A stretch of DNA of 64,000 nt from CAZSAT01 sp964604675 (lineage in GTDB: Bacteria; Myxococcota_A; UBA796; CAJQPC01). Location: assembly GCA_964604675.1 (NCBI GenBank), contig CAZSAT010000027.1, positions 1 to 64,000 of the forward strand. Reading direction: 5' to 3'. A program made the translations under genes and the position numbers. The notes under the pieces are model-generated. The model ran no database searches. It had not been told where the DNA came from and saw only the letters and a list, made by a program, of their open reading frames with translations. Below, piece by piece: positions 16,685 through 26,641 of this stretch (position 1 is the stretch's first letter; each line of letters starts with the position of its first letter).

Positions 16685-17470
16685 TCACTCGGAGTGGTCG
16701 TCTTCCTTGCGCGGCGAGACCCAGGTGAGCTCCAGGCCAACTGCGAGGCGGTAGGCGAGCTTCGCCTGGTCGGACCAGAAGGGCGCTCGCACGCGAGGGG
16801 CCACGCCCAGGCCCTCCAGGGGCGTCCACGAGAGCCCCGCAACCGCCGCGACCTCGTGGTAGCCCACGCCATCGTCTCCGGGTCCGCGTCGGGTGTCGTT
16901 GACCCCGGCGCTGGCGACCGCGTTGGGCAGGCGCCGCGCACCGCGGAGCACCACGGAGGTGTAGGGCCCCTGGCGGAGGCCGTCGCTGCCGGCCACCACG
17001 GGCACCTGCGCGTCGGTGTCGACCGCCATCAGCCACTGATCGCCTGCGTAGAACGAGGCGGAGAGCACGGGGTCGACCGACGCCGTGGAGCGCGGCACCC
17101 AGCCGTCGGCGCTCGCCGATCCCAGGGGCAGGCTCACGCCGGGCCGGAGCTCCAGCGAGACCTGGGCCTGGTCGACCGCCCGCCATCCCACGCCGACCCG
17201 CGCGTCGCGGAGCTGAGGGCCACCGGAGCCGTGGTAGCGGCCGGCCTGGGCACCCGCCGAGAAGCCCGATCCGAGGCCGACGCGGGCCGTGGCCTCGGCC
17301 ACCACCACGGGCTCACCCTGGCCGTAGCCGCCGTCCCCGGCCACTCCGACGGCCACCTGGCCGCGCTGCATGCCACCCTCGAACTCGTTCCTCCCGACCG
17401 GGAGGGAGCTGGCCGCTCACAAGCTTCACTGCGCGTAGGCCGGCATCAACCACAAGAAGATCGGGATCAT
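16685..17470 (-). pseudogene. outer-membrane beta-barrel gene split from its signal peptide by two in-frame UGA codons
   Basis: The intact part (16685-17371, MQRGQVAVGVAGDGGYGQ, 228 residues) reads as an outer-membrane beta-barrel: alternating strands, aromatic ends, final strand LAYRLAVGLELTWVS. It has no export signal. In the same frame upstream, ATG 17470 encodes MIPIFLWLMPAYAQ, an ideal signal peptide ending AYA-Q, and this ATG overlaps the HD-hydrolase stop (ATGA) like other operon joints here. Between them the frame has TGA at 17428-17426 and again at 17419-17417, then AASSLPVGRNEFEGG runs into the barrel. So the gene looks disabled, or the barrel starts at 17371 without a signal. Assembly error is possible. 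Confidence 0.6.
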
Positions 17471-18018
17471 CCGGTGCCCTCCAGGCCGAGCTCGGCGGCC
17501 TTCTCGGTCAACGCTTCGATGACGAAGGTGGTGTGGTCGGCGAGCTCCACGCCCAGCAGCTCGGCGCCCGTGCGGACCTCGTGGCGCTCCACCCCCGCGG
17601 CGAAGCGCTCGGTCTTGAGCTTCTTGCGCACCGACTTCCAGCTCAGGCCGTGGATGCCCGTGGGGCGGATCAGGGCGCAGGCCATCACGAAGCCGGTCAG
17701 CTCGTCGCAGGCCAGCAAGGCCTTGTCCAGGGTGGTGCGGTGCTCCCGGCCCCACTTCGTGTAGTGGGCCGAGATGGCGTAGGCCAGGTCCTCTTCCCCC
17801 CGCTCGCGGAGCCAGGCCACGATGCGGTCGGGGTGGTCCTCGGGCCAGGCGTCGTAGTCCGCGTCGTGCAGCAGCCCCGCGATCCCGAAGGTCTCCACGT
17901 CGCCGCCGTAGCGCTCGGCTGCGCGCCTCATCACGTGCTCGACGGCCAGTCCGTGCCGGACGAGGCTGGGGGTCTCGGTCCAGGTGCTGAAGAGCGCCCA
18001 GGCTTCGTCGCGCGTCAC
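17467..18018 (-). CDS. HD-domain metal-dependent hydrolase
   Basis: A 183-residue soluble protein of the HD superfamily (COG2316-like predicted hydrolases). Metal-binding residues are visible: H22 (RHGLAVEHVM), H51-D52 (LLHDADYD), H62 and H85 (AISAHY), with a later Asp (ACDELTGF). Members of this group hydrolyse phosphate esters of nucleotides or related molecules; the substrate is unknown. The GTG start overlaps the TGA of the upstream peptidase gene (GTGA) and the stop overlaps the next start (ATGA), so it is the middle gene of a coupled operon. Confidence 0.8.
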   Translation of the reverse strand: MTRDEAWALFSTWTETPSLVRHGLAVEHVMRRAAERYGGDVETFGIAGLLHDADYDAWPEDHPDRIVAWLRERGEEDLAYAISAHYTKWGREHRTTLDKALLACDELTGFVMACALIRPTGIHGLSWKSVRKKLKTERFAAGVERHEVRTGAELLGVELADHTTFVIEALTEKAAELGLEGTG

Positions 18019-19658
18019 TGGGCCTTCTCGAGGTAGCTCTGCAGGGCCGCTGTGCGCGCCGCCCCGGAGGTCAGCTCCTGCAACACGGCGTCGAAGCTGC
18101 GCGCCGGCCCGACCTGGTGCACCAGGTGGTCGACCAGCCACGGGGCCACGCTCGGGTTGGCGACCGGGGCTCCGACCGCCTGGGTCAGCGCGTCGTAGAG
18201 GGTGGCCTGGACCGCCTGCTCGTACAGGAAGTTCTGCACGTAGCCCGGGTAGTTCAGCATGATCCCGGACTCCAGGAAGCTGGACCAGGTGGTGCCCCGG
18301 CTGTCCTGGGGGTGGGCGAAGCTCCAGCCGCGCAGGGTGGCATCGAGCGCGGCGGCTTCGGCGGAGATGGCCGCCCAGTCGCCGGGCCGTTCGTAGAGCA
18401 TCTTCTCGATGCGGGTGGAGCCGGCGTACCAGGTCAGGGTCTCGATCGTGTCGTACACCCGCGACATCGCAAGCTCGCTGCGCTGTTCCTCGGGGAGCTC
18501 GGGGATGTAGCGCTCGGCGTACTCGGGCTCGTAGACCATGCGCTCGAACAGCGCGCCGAAGCCCTCGAACCAGGGGGAGGGCGGCTCCCAGAGCACGGGG
18601 CTCGTCAGCGCGCTGTCGGGCAGGTTGCGCCACCAGAGCGCGCGGCCCATCTCGTGGGTGAGGGCGAGGTAGGGCCACATCGACCAGCGCCGGTCGTTCG
18701 AGACCACCACGGCCAGGTGGTCGCGGGGCTTGATGGCGAAGCTGTAGGCGCCGGAGCGGGTGTACCGGGAAGGACCGATGTAGATCTGGATGCCGCCGGC
18801 CTCGAAGCCCAGGTCCCCCAGGGCCTTGCTCACCCGCCCTTCGGCCAGGTCGGCGTCGAACCAGCTCTCGGCTTCGGTCGTCTCGAAGTCGAGGCCCGAC
18901 GCGCGCCGGAGGAGCCAGTGGTTGGCGAAGTCGTCCGCGATGCCCAGCCCGGCGGCCTTCGCGTCGATGCGCTGCTGGCCCTTGTTGTTGAGCGGCTGGA
19001 TCAGGGCCTCGATCTCGTCGACGAAGGCCAGCACCTGGCTCGGCTCCAGGCCGCGGTGGTAGAGCGCCAGCTCCCAATAGGTGTCGAAGCCCTCGCGCTT
19101 GGCGACCGCGTTCCGCAGCTCCACGAGCCGGGTCAGGTCGTCGTCCAGCCAGGCCAGTCGGTGCTCGACCCAGCTCTCGACCAGGTCGTGCCGGTCGGCG
19201 TCGGTGAGCTCGTCGGCATCTTGCGACACGCTGTCCCAGCGGCCGACCAGGTCGATCTCGACCCCGGCCTCGTTGGACCAGGTGGCGGCCTCGCCGCGGG
19301 TGGACTCGATGTCGCTCAAGAGCTCGGTCTCGAGCTCGGTCTCCTGCTCCTTCCAGGACCGGCTGATCACGGCGCGGCGCTGGTAGGCGTCGCCCTTGAA
19401 GCTGGTGGTGGCGTTCGGGTCGTCGATCGCGGCGTCGATGGCGGACTTGATCGCCGGGTCGGCGAAGAAGGCGGACTGGGCCTGCTCGGCTTGCACCTTG
19501 AGCTCGCGCGCGGTCTTGTTGGTGCGGTTCCGGGTGGTGTCGCGATCGGCGACCCCGAGGTCCTTCACGATCTCGGCGTAGCGGGCGTCCACGCGCGCAA
19601 GCGGGTCCTTCATGCCGGACGTGCCGAGGTCGCAGGCGGCGAGCAGAGAGATGAGCAT
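18015..19658 (-). CDS. M2-like (ACE family) peptidase lipoprotein with altered zinc motif
   Basis: A 547-residue predicted lipoprotein (MLISLLAACDLG, Cys 9) with the all-helical layout of peptidyl-dipeptidases of family M2. The zinc motif region reads LTHEMGRALWW: the expected HEMGH has Arg (CGC at 18644-18642) in place of the second histidine, one transition from CAC. The third ligand region (PWFEGFGALFERM) keeps its Glu. With one zinc ligand lost the enzyme is probably inactive or binds its peptide without cutting, unless the motif is a sequencing error. The gene is divergent from an M16 protease gene and heads the operon with the HD hydrolase and the broken barrel gene. Confidence 0.75.
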   Translation of the reverse strand: MLISLLAACDLGTSGMKDPLARVDARYAEIVKDLGVADRDTTRNRTNKTARELKVQAEQAQSAFFADPAIKSAIDAAIDDPNATTSFKGDAYQRRAVISRSWKEQETELETELLSDIESTRGEAATWSNEAGVEIDLVGRWDSVSQDADELTDADRHDLVESWVEHRLAWLDDDLTRLVELRNAVAKREGFDTYWELALYHRGLEPSQVLAFVDEIEALIQPLNNKGQQRIDAKAAGLGIADDFANHWLLRRASGLDFETTEAESWFDADLAEGRVSKALGDLGFEAGGIQIYIGPSRYTRSGAYSFAIKPRDHLAVVVSNDRRWSMWPYLALTHEMGRALWWRNLPDSALTSPVLWEPPSPWFEGFGALFERMVYEPEYAERYIPELPEEQRSELAMSRVYDTIETLTWYAGSTRIEKMLYERPGDWAAISAEAAALDATLRGWSFAHPQDSRGTTWSSFLESGIMLNYPGYVQNFLYEQAVQATLYDALTQAVGAPVANPSVAPWLVDHLVHQVGPARSFDAVLQELTSGAARTAALQSYLEKAQ

Positions 19659-19736
19659 GCGGTGCCCCTGGAGGTCGTCGCGGCATGCTACCGCACGCCC
19701 GGCTAAAGGAGCGGCCACCGCCAGCGGAGAAGCCCC

Positions 19737-22466
19737 GTGTCCACCCTCCTCATGCTCCTGTCGTGCGCCAAGAAGCCCCCCGAGGCCGCGCCCTCTCCCG
19801 GATTCCTCGAGGTCGACCGCGGCGAGCTGTTCGGCGGGCTCATGGTGCACACCTTCGTCTACGACAACGGGCTGCGCCTGATGGTCGTGCCCGACGCGAG
19901 CGCGCCGGTCGTGGCCTACCAGACCTGGTACGGCGTGGGGAACTCCGACGAGGAGGCCCAGAAGACCGGGCTGGCCCACCTCTTCGAGCACATGATGTTC
20001 AAGACCACCGAGGACTACGGCGAGGGGCACTACAGCTCCACCCTGTCCGCGATGGGCGCCAACGGCCTCAACGCCTGGACCTGGCTCGACGAGACCGTGT
20101 ACGTCCAGTCGGTGCCCACCGCCGCCCTCGGCGATCTCGCCAAGCTCGAGAGCACGCGCATGACCAGGCTCGTGGTCGACGCCGATGCGCTCGACAGCGA
20201 ACGCGAGGTCGTGATCAACGAGCGGCGCCTGCGCACCGACAACGATCCCGACGGCAAGCTCTCCGAGAACCTCTGGAAGACCGCCTTCACCACCCACACC
20301 TACGGCTGGCCCACGGTGGGCTGGGAGGAGGACCTGAACGAGGTCACGGTCGAGGACTGCGTCGACTTCTACCGGCGCTGGTACGCGCCGAACAACGCCA
20401 CCATCGTGCTCGCGGGCGACGTCACCCCGGAAGGCGCCGCCGCCCTCATCCAGGAGCACTACGGCGACCTGGAGCCCAGCGGCATCGCGCGCAGGACCCT
20501 GCCGCAGGAGCCCGCGCAGGCCGAGCAGCGCCAGGTCGAGGTGGAGCTGCAGACCACCACCGACCGCCTCCTGATGGGGATCAAGGTGCCGGCGGCCAGC
20601 CACCCCGACGTGCCCGCGCTCACGGTGCTCGACGCGATCCTCACCAGCGGCCGCAGCGGTCGCCTGATCCGGGCGCTCGAGGACGCGGGCTACGCCAGCG
20701 ACGTGGGCAGCTTCTTCTACCCGATGCAGGAGCCCGGCCTGATGGAGGTCTCGGTCACCGCGCGCGATGGCGTGCCGGCCGAGCAGCTCCAGGAGGTGTT
20801 GCAGGCCGAGCTGGCCACCCTGGCCGCCGGCGAGATCTCCGAAGCCGAGGTGTCGCGGGCCCGCAACCAGGCCCTCGCGGCGTGGTGGGATGGCAACGAC
20901 GCGGCCAGCGGCCGGGCGAGCGCGGTCGGCTGGTTCTGGACCACCACCGGCGACTGGCGCGGCGCCACGCGCCTGGTGGAAGGGCTCGAGGCGGTCACCC
21001 TCGACGACGTGAAGCGCGTCGCGGCCACCTGGCTCGACCTGCAGCAGACCACGGTGGTCGTCGGGCGCAGCGCCGACGAGACCGCCGCCATCGAAGCCAC
21101 CGAAGGCGACGCGGCGGTGGCCCGCAAGGCGGACGCGCCCGAGGTGCGGGCGGCGGCCGGGGCCCCGGAGCTTTCGAAGGGCACCCACGTCGAGCAGGCG
21201 CACGGCGGCACGGTGGTGCTGGACTACGACCCGGCCGTTCCGCTGTTGAGCTTCCGCCTCGCGCTGCCCACCGGCACCGTGAACGAAGCGGCCCCCGGGG
21301 TCGCCAACCTCGGCGGCAAGATGCTGCTGCGCGGCACCAAGCGCCTCACGCGCTCGGCCTTCGAGGAGGCGGTGGAGGACCTGGGGGCGTCGGTCGAGGT
21401 GGCCGTGGGCCGCGACACCACCGAGATCACCGGGCAGGTGATGGCGTCGGCGTGGCCCGCCCTGTCGGCGCTGATCGAGGAGGCTCTGTCGAGCCCCGGC
21501 CACCGGCAGGGCGCGCTCGACGAGCTGCGCGCCGAGGTGATCAACGAGCTGGGCGAGGCCTTGGACGACGACCGCAGCCTGGCCTTCCTCGCGTGGGACC
21601 GCGCGTGGTTCGGCGCCGACCACCCCTACGGTCGCTCGGCGCTGGGCACGGAAGCCAGCGTCTCGAGCATCGAGCTGGAGGCGATCGAGGCCTGGCACGC
21701 GGGGCTGTCGAGCGTGGGCGCCGTGGTCGGTCTGTCCGGCGCCTTCGACGCCCAGGCACAGGCGGATCTGGAGGGCTGGCTCGCCGCCCTCGGCGAAGAC
21801 GAGCTCGCCGCCGTCGAGCTGCCGGAGCCGGTGGGTGCGCAGGCCGAAGGGCGGCGCGTCGTGATCGTCGACAAGCCGGAGCGCACCCAGCTCCAGGTGG
21901 TGATCGGGCACGAGGGGCGTCCCTTCGACCTGGAGGGCTTCCCGGCCACGCGCCTCGGCAACGCGGTGCTCGGCCGCTCGGGCTTCGACTCCCGCCTGAT
22001 GAAGGAGGTCCGCGTCGAGCGGGGCTGGAGCTACTACGCCTACAGCTACCACCGCACGATGTGGCAGGCCCCGACCTACGTCGCGAACCTCGCCCCGGGC
22101 GTGGAGTACGCGGTCGACGCCACCCAGCTCGTGCTCGACCTCATGGCCTCGGCGCGCGACGAGGGCGTCACGGCCGAGGAGCTCGAGCAGGTGCGCTCGT
22201 CGCAGCTGAACTCGGCGCCTTTTCTGGCCGACACGAGCGGCAAGCGCATGCAGCTCCGCGTCGAGAAGGAGCTGAGCGGCCAGGACCACGTGGCCCTGAA
22301 CGCCACCTTCGGCGAGGTCACCCTCGAGCAGGTCGACGAGCACCTGGCGAGCGAGCTCTTCCCCGAGCGCGCGCTCGTGGTGCTGGTCGCCACGGCCGAC
22401 GACGTGGCGGAGGCGGCCGCGTCGGTCGGCGAGGTCGAGGTCGTGCCCTACGAGGAGCTTCGTTGA
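19737..22466 (+). CDS. M16 family (insulinase-like) zinc protease, lipoprotein
   Basis: A 909-residue two-lobed M16 protease. The active N-terminal lobe has the inverted zinc motif HLFEH (81-85) and the third ligand Glu in SEREVVINERR (about 162). The C-terminal lobe (about 490-900) is a related but catalytically empty half (GVANLGGKMLLRGT in place of the motif) with the usual R/Y substrate residues near RVERGWSYYAY. MSTLLMLLSC gives a lipobox Cys at position 10 with no charged n-region. GTG start. Such proteases degrade small peptides in the periplasm. A sigma-like gene follows with a TTGA overlap. Confidence 0.85.
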   Translation: MSTLLMLLSCAKKPPEAAPSPGFLEVDRGELFGGLMVHTFVYDNGLRLMVVPDASAPVVAYQTWYGVGNSDEEAQKTGLAHLFEHMMFKTTEDYGEGHYSSTLSAMGANGLNAWTWLDETVYVQSVPTAALGDLAKLESTRMTRLVVDADALDSEREVVINERRLRTDNDPDGKLSENLWKTAFTTHTYGWPTVGWEEDLNEVTVEDCVDFYRRWYAPNNATIVLAGDVTPEGAAALIQEHYGDLEPSGIARRTLPQEPAQAEQRQVEVELQTTTDRLLMGIKVPAASHPDVPALTVLDAILTSGRSGRLIRALEDAGYASDVGSFFYPMQEPGLMEVSVTARDGVPAEQLQEVLQAELATLAAGEISEAEVSRARNQALAAWWDGNDAASGRASAVGWFWTTTGDWRGATRLVEGLEAVTLDDVKRVAATWLDLQQTTVVVGRSADETAAIEATEGDAAVARKADAPEVRAAAGAPELSKGTHVEQAHGGTVVLDYDPAVPLLSFRLALPTGTVNEAAPGVANLGGKMLLRGTKRLTRSAFEEAVEDLGASVEVAVGRDTTEITGQVMASAWPALSALIEEALSSPGHRQGALDELRAEVINELGEALDDDRSLAFLAWDRAWFGADHPYGRSALGTEASVSSIELEAIEAWHAGLSSVGAVVGLSGAFDAQAQADLEGWLAALGEDELAAVELPEPVGAQAEGRRVVIVDKPERTQLQVVIGHEGRPFDLEGFPATRLGNAVLGRSGFDSRLMKEVRVERGWSYYAYSYHRTMWQAPTYVANLAPGVEYAVDATQLVLDLMASARDEGVTAEELEQVRSSQLNSAPFLADTSGKRMQLRVEKELSGQDHVALNATFGEVTLEQVDEHLASELFPERALVVLVATADDVAEAAASVGEVEVVPYEELR

Positions 22467-23011
22467 CGGCGGCTCCGCCCCTGTCCGTGGCCGATCTGCG
22501 CCTGCTCAAAGAGGCGAAGGCCGGCAACCCCGAGGCCGTGCAGGGGCTCTGGGTGCGCGTGGCGTCGTCGTGCTGGTCGGTGCTCGCGCCGCTGGTGCAC
22601 CGCGCCGTGGGCCTGGAGCACATGGTCAGCTTGCGCCGGGCCTTGGAGGCCGACCTGCGCAGCTTCGCGGGGGTCGACTGGCGGGAGCCGGTGTACGAGC
22701 GTCTCTGGCACCTGCTCTGGAATTCGCTGCAACTCCCACCTCTGGGCGGCATCGATCGCGGCAACTGGCCGAAGCACGACCTGAACACCCTCCTCTCGGG
22801 GGCGACGCGGGCGGACGAGGCCAGGACACGGATTCGGGCGGCGCTCGGCGCGGCGCCCCTGGAGCTTCAGGTGATCCACCTCTTCGACCTCTTCACCACG
22901 TGCACGGCAGCGCAGCTCGCTCGGTACGCCGAGGTCGACGAGGGGCTGATTCGCGAGGCGCGCACGGCGGTGACCTACCACCTGGTGGCGGCCACGAGGG
23001 AGCCGGCATGA
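22463..23011 (+). CDS. degenerate ECF sigma factor-like protein
   Basis: A 182-residue soluble protein. The N-terminus (LRLLKEAKAGNPEAVQGLWVRVA) resembles the start of sigma region 2, and the C-terminus (PLELQVIHLFDLFTTCTAAQLARYAEVDEGLIREARTAVTYHLVA) resembles the helix-turn-helix of region 4, but the conserved DxxQE and promoter-contact residues of region 2 are not visible. The start is TTG, overlapping the protease stop as TTGA. The next gene encodes a short protein with a CxxC and a C-terminal membrane helix, as anti-sigma factors have. I read the pair as a diverged sigma/anti-sigma module; a non-sigma regulator is possible. Confidence 0.55.
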   Translation: MTAAPPLSVADLRLLKEAKAGNPEAVQGLWVRVASSCWSVLAPLVHRAVGLEHMVSLRRALEADLRSFAGVDWREPVYERLWHLLWNSLQLPPLGGIDRGNWPKHDLNTLLSGATRADEARTRIRAALGAAPLELQVIHLFDLFTTCTAAQLARYAEVDEGLIREARTAVTYHLVAATREPA

Positions 23012-23346
23012 CACGCGAAGAAGTGGTCGGGCTGCTGCCTTGCTACGTGTGTGGCGACGTGCCAGCCGACGTGGCGGCGGCGCTGGAGGCGGTGCTGGCC
23101 GAAGACCCGGAGCTGGCGGCCCTCGCGGAGCAGCTCGGCGTGCTCCGAGGCGACTGCGAAGAGGTGCTGGTGCAGGCGCCGCCCATGGACTGGGGCACCC
23201 TCGGCGCCGACGTGGAGCTCGGCTCCGACGAGCTCGCGGCCCCGGCGCCGATCGAGCAGGCCCCCTTGGCCTCGGGCACGCGCTTCATCGCCCTGGCGTT
23301 CGGGCTGACGGCGTTGGTGGTGCTCCTGGCCTGGATGATGCTGTAG
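23008..23346 (+). CDS. anti-sigma-like small membrane protein
   Basis: A 112-residue protein. The N-terminal part (LLPCYVCGDVPADVAAALEAVLAEDPELAALAEQL) has the length and helical pattern of a zinc-associated anti-sigma domain with a CxxC but without the usual His. An acidic linker leads to one C-terminal membrane helix (FIALAFGLTALVVLLAWMML). The ATG overlaps the stop of the sigma-like gene (ATGA), which fits tight stoichiometric pairing. Probably holds the upstream protein at the inner membrane. Function is inferred from layout and context, not from a strong family match. Confidence 0.55.
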   Translation: MTREEVVGLLPCYVCGDVPADVAAALEAVLAEDPELAALAEQLGVLRGDCEEVLVQAPPMDWGTLGADVELGSDELAAPAPIEQAPLASGTRFIALAFGLTALVVLLAWMML

Positions 23347-23409
23347 CTCGGGTCTGAGCGCTTCGTGGGCCCGGGGCCTCTCGCCCGCCACCCGCGCTAC
23401 CCTCCGCCC

Positions 23410-24916
23410 GTGCGACGCGCCGCCCTCTCGCTGTTCGCCCTGCTCGCAGGCGTGTACGTGCTGCTCACCGGCGGCCACGTGTACAGCCCGGACACCACCC
23501 TCATGGTCGGCGTGTCCCGGGCCATCGTCGAGCGCCAGCAGCTCCACGTGCCCGAGCTCGCGGAGTCGATGGGCTTCGGCGGCTCGCTGCACGAGGGCCG
23601 CTTCTACGTGAAGTACGGCCTGGGCTGGTCCCTCGCCGCCGCGCCGGGGGTCGCGCTCGGACATGCGCTCGCACCGCTGTCGCCGCCGGGCGAGTCCCTG
23701 ATCTTCGACACCCCCACCACCGCCGCCGGGCGCGAGTTCTTCGCGCAGCAGCACGTCGATCCCAGCGGCGCCACGCCCTACCGAAGGCTCTGGTACGAGA
23801 CCCGCGACTTCACGCCCGCCTTCGCCACGTGGTGCGCCTCGCTCACCAACGCCTGGGTCACCGCGGCCGCCATGGTCGCCATGCTGCTCGCCGCCCTGAG
23901 CCTCGGAGCGGGCCTTCGCGCCGCCTTGCCGGTCGTGCTGCTCGTCGCGCTGGCCACGCCGGTCGCCCACTACGCGCGCACCGCGTTCTCCGAGCCGCTG
24001 GTCGGCCTCGGCCTCGCGGGGTGCCTCGCCGCGGCGCTCCGGGCGCGCGACCGCCCGGCGCTCTGGTTCGTCGCGGGTCTCTTCCTGGGCACCGCCGTGC
24101 TCACGCGGGTCGGCACCGTGGTGCTGGCGCCGCTGGCCCTGTTGTTGTGGGACCGCCGGGCCTCCAGCCTCGCGCGCGCAACGGCGGGCTTCGTGCTGCC
24201 CGTCGGGGTCGCGCTCGCCTACAACGCGGTCCGCTTCGGCAACCCCCTGGAGACCGGCTACGCCGGCGAGGTCGGGTCCTTCTCCACCCCGTTCCTGGAG
24301 GGGCTGCGCGGCCTGTGGACGTCCCCCGGACGCGGCCTGCTCCTGTACTGCCCGCTCGTCGTGCCGGCGCTCTTCGGGCTGCGGCGGCTCCCCCGCGCCG
24401 TGGCGCTCTACGTGGCCGGGTCGCTCGTCGGGCTCACGCTGCTCTACGCCAAGTGGCACATGTGGGAGGGCGGCTGGTGTTGGGGCCCCCGCTTCCTGGT
24501 CCCCGCGCTCCCGCTCCTCGCCCTCGGCCTGCTGCACGTGCGCCCGCTCGTGATCGCGCCCTTCGCACTCGCATCGGCGGCCATCGTCGCGCCCAGCCAC
24601 GTGGTGCACTGGCACGACTACTACCAGTGGCTGAAGCGGGTCGCGCTCGGCGCACCGGAGCTGCTGCCGCCCTTCGACCACTACTACGATCTGCTGCGCT
24701 GGCACCTGGACTACGCGCCGCTCACCCGCTTCTGGCAGTTCCCCGTGCGCGACGGACTCCTGCTCCCGCACGCTCTCGAGACCCCCGGGTTGGTGCTGGC
24801 CCTGCTCGGGGTCGCCGCGGTCGTGGCGCTCGGAGGTGCGGTCGGGCTCGTGCGCGCATGGCACGCCGCGTCCGGTGTAGACTCCCCGCGGCACAACCCC
24901 CAGGACGGAGCGGTCC

Positions 24917-24924
<8 letters not shown>
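23410..24924 (+). CDS. polytopic membrane protein, ArnT/PMT-like glycosyltransferase
   Basis: A 504-residue membrane protein with about ten hydrophobic segments. The first loop has Asp and Arg residues (YSPDTTLMVGVSRAIVER), in the position where GT39/GT83 enzymes carry their catalytic acidic residues, and a later loop has KWHMWEGGWCWGPRF, a motif I know from bacterial membrane glycosyltransferases of this group. They move sugars from polyprenyl-phosphate donors to lipids or proteins on the outer face. GTG 23410 lies six bases after TACCCT (23398-23403), a likely leaderless start. It overlaps pilB by eight bases, so a role in modifying pilin or cell-surface glycans is possible. Confidence 0.7.
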
Positions 24925-26635
<1,711 letters not shown>

Positions 26636-26641
26636 TCGGTC

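Noticed and set aside
17417..17428. Selenocysteine at the two UGA codons of the barrel gene
   Set aside because: Two UGAs four codons apart at a signal-peptide junction do not fit known selenoproteins, and no SECIS-like hairpin stands out. Gene decay or sequence error is simpler.
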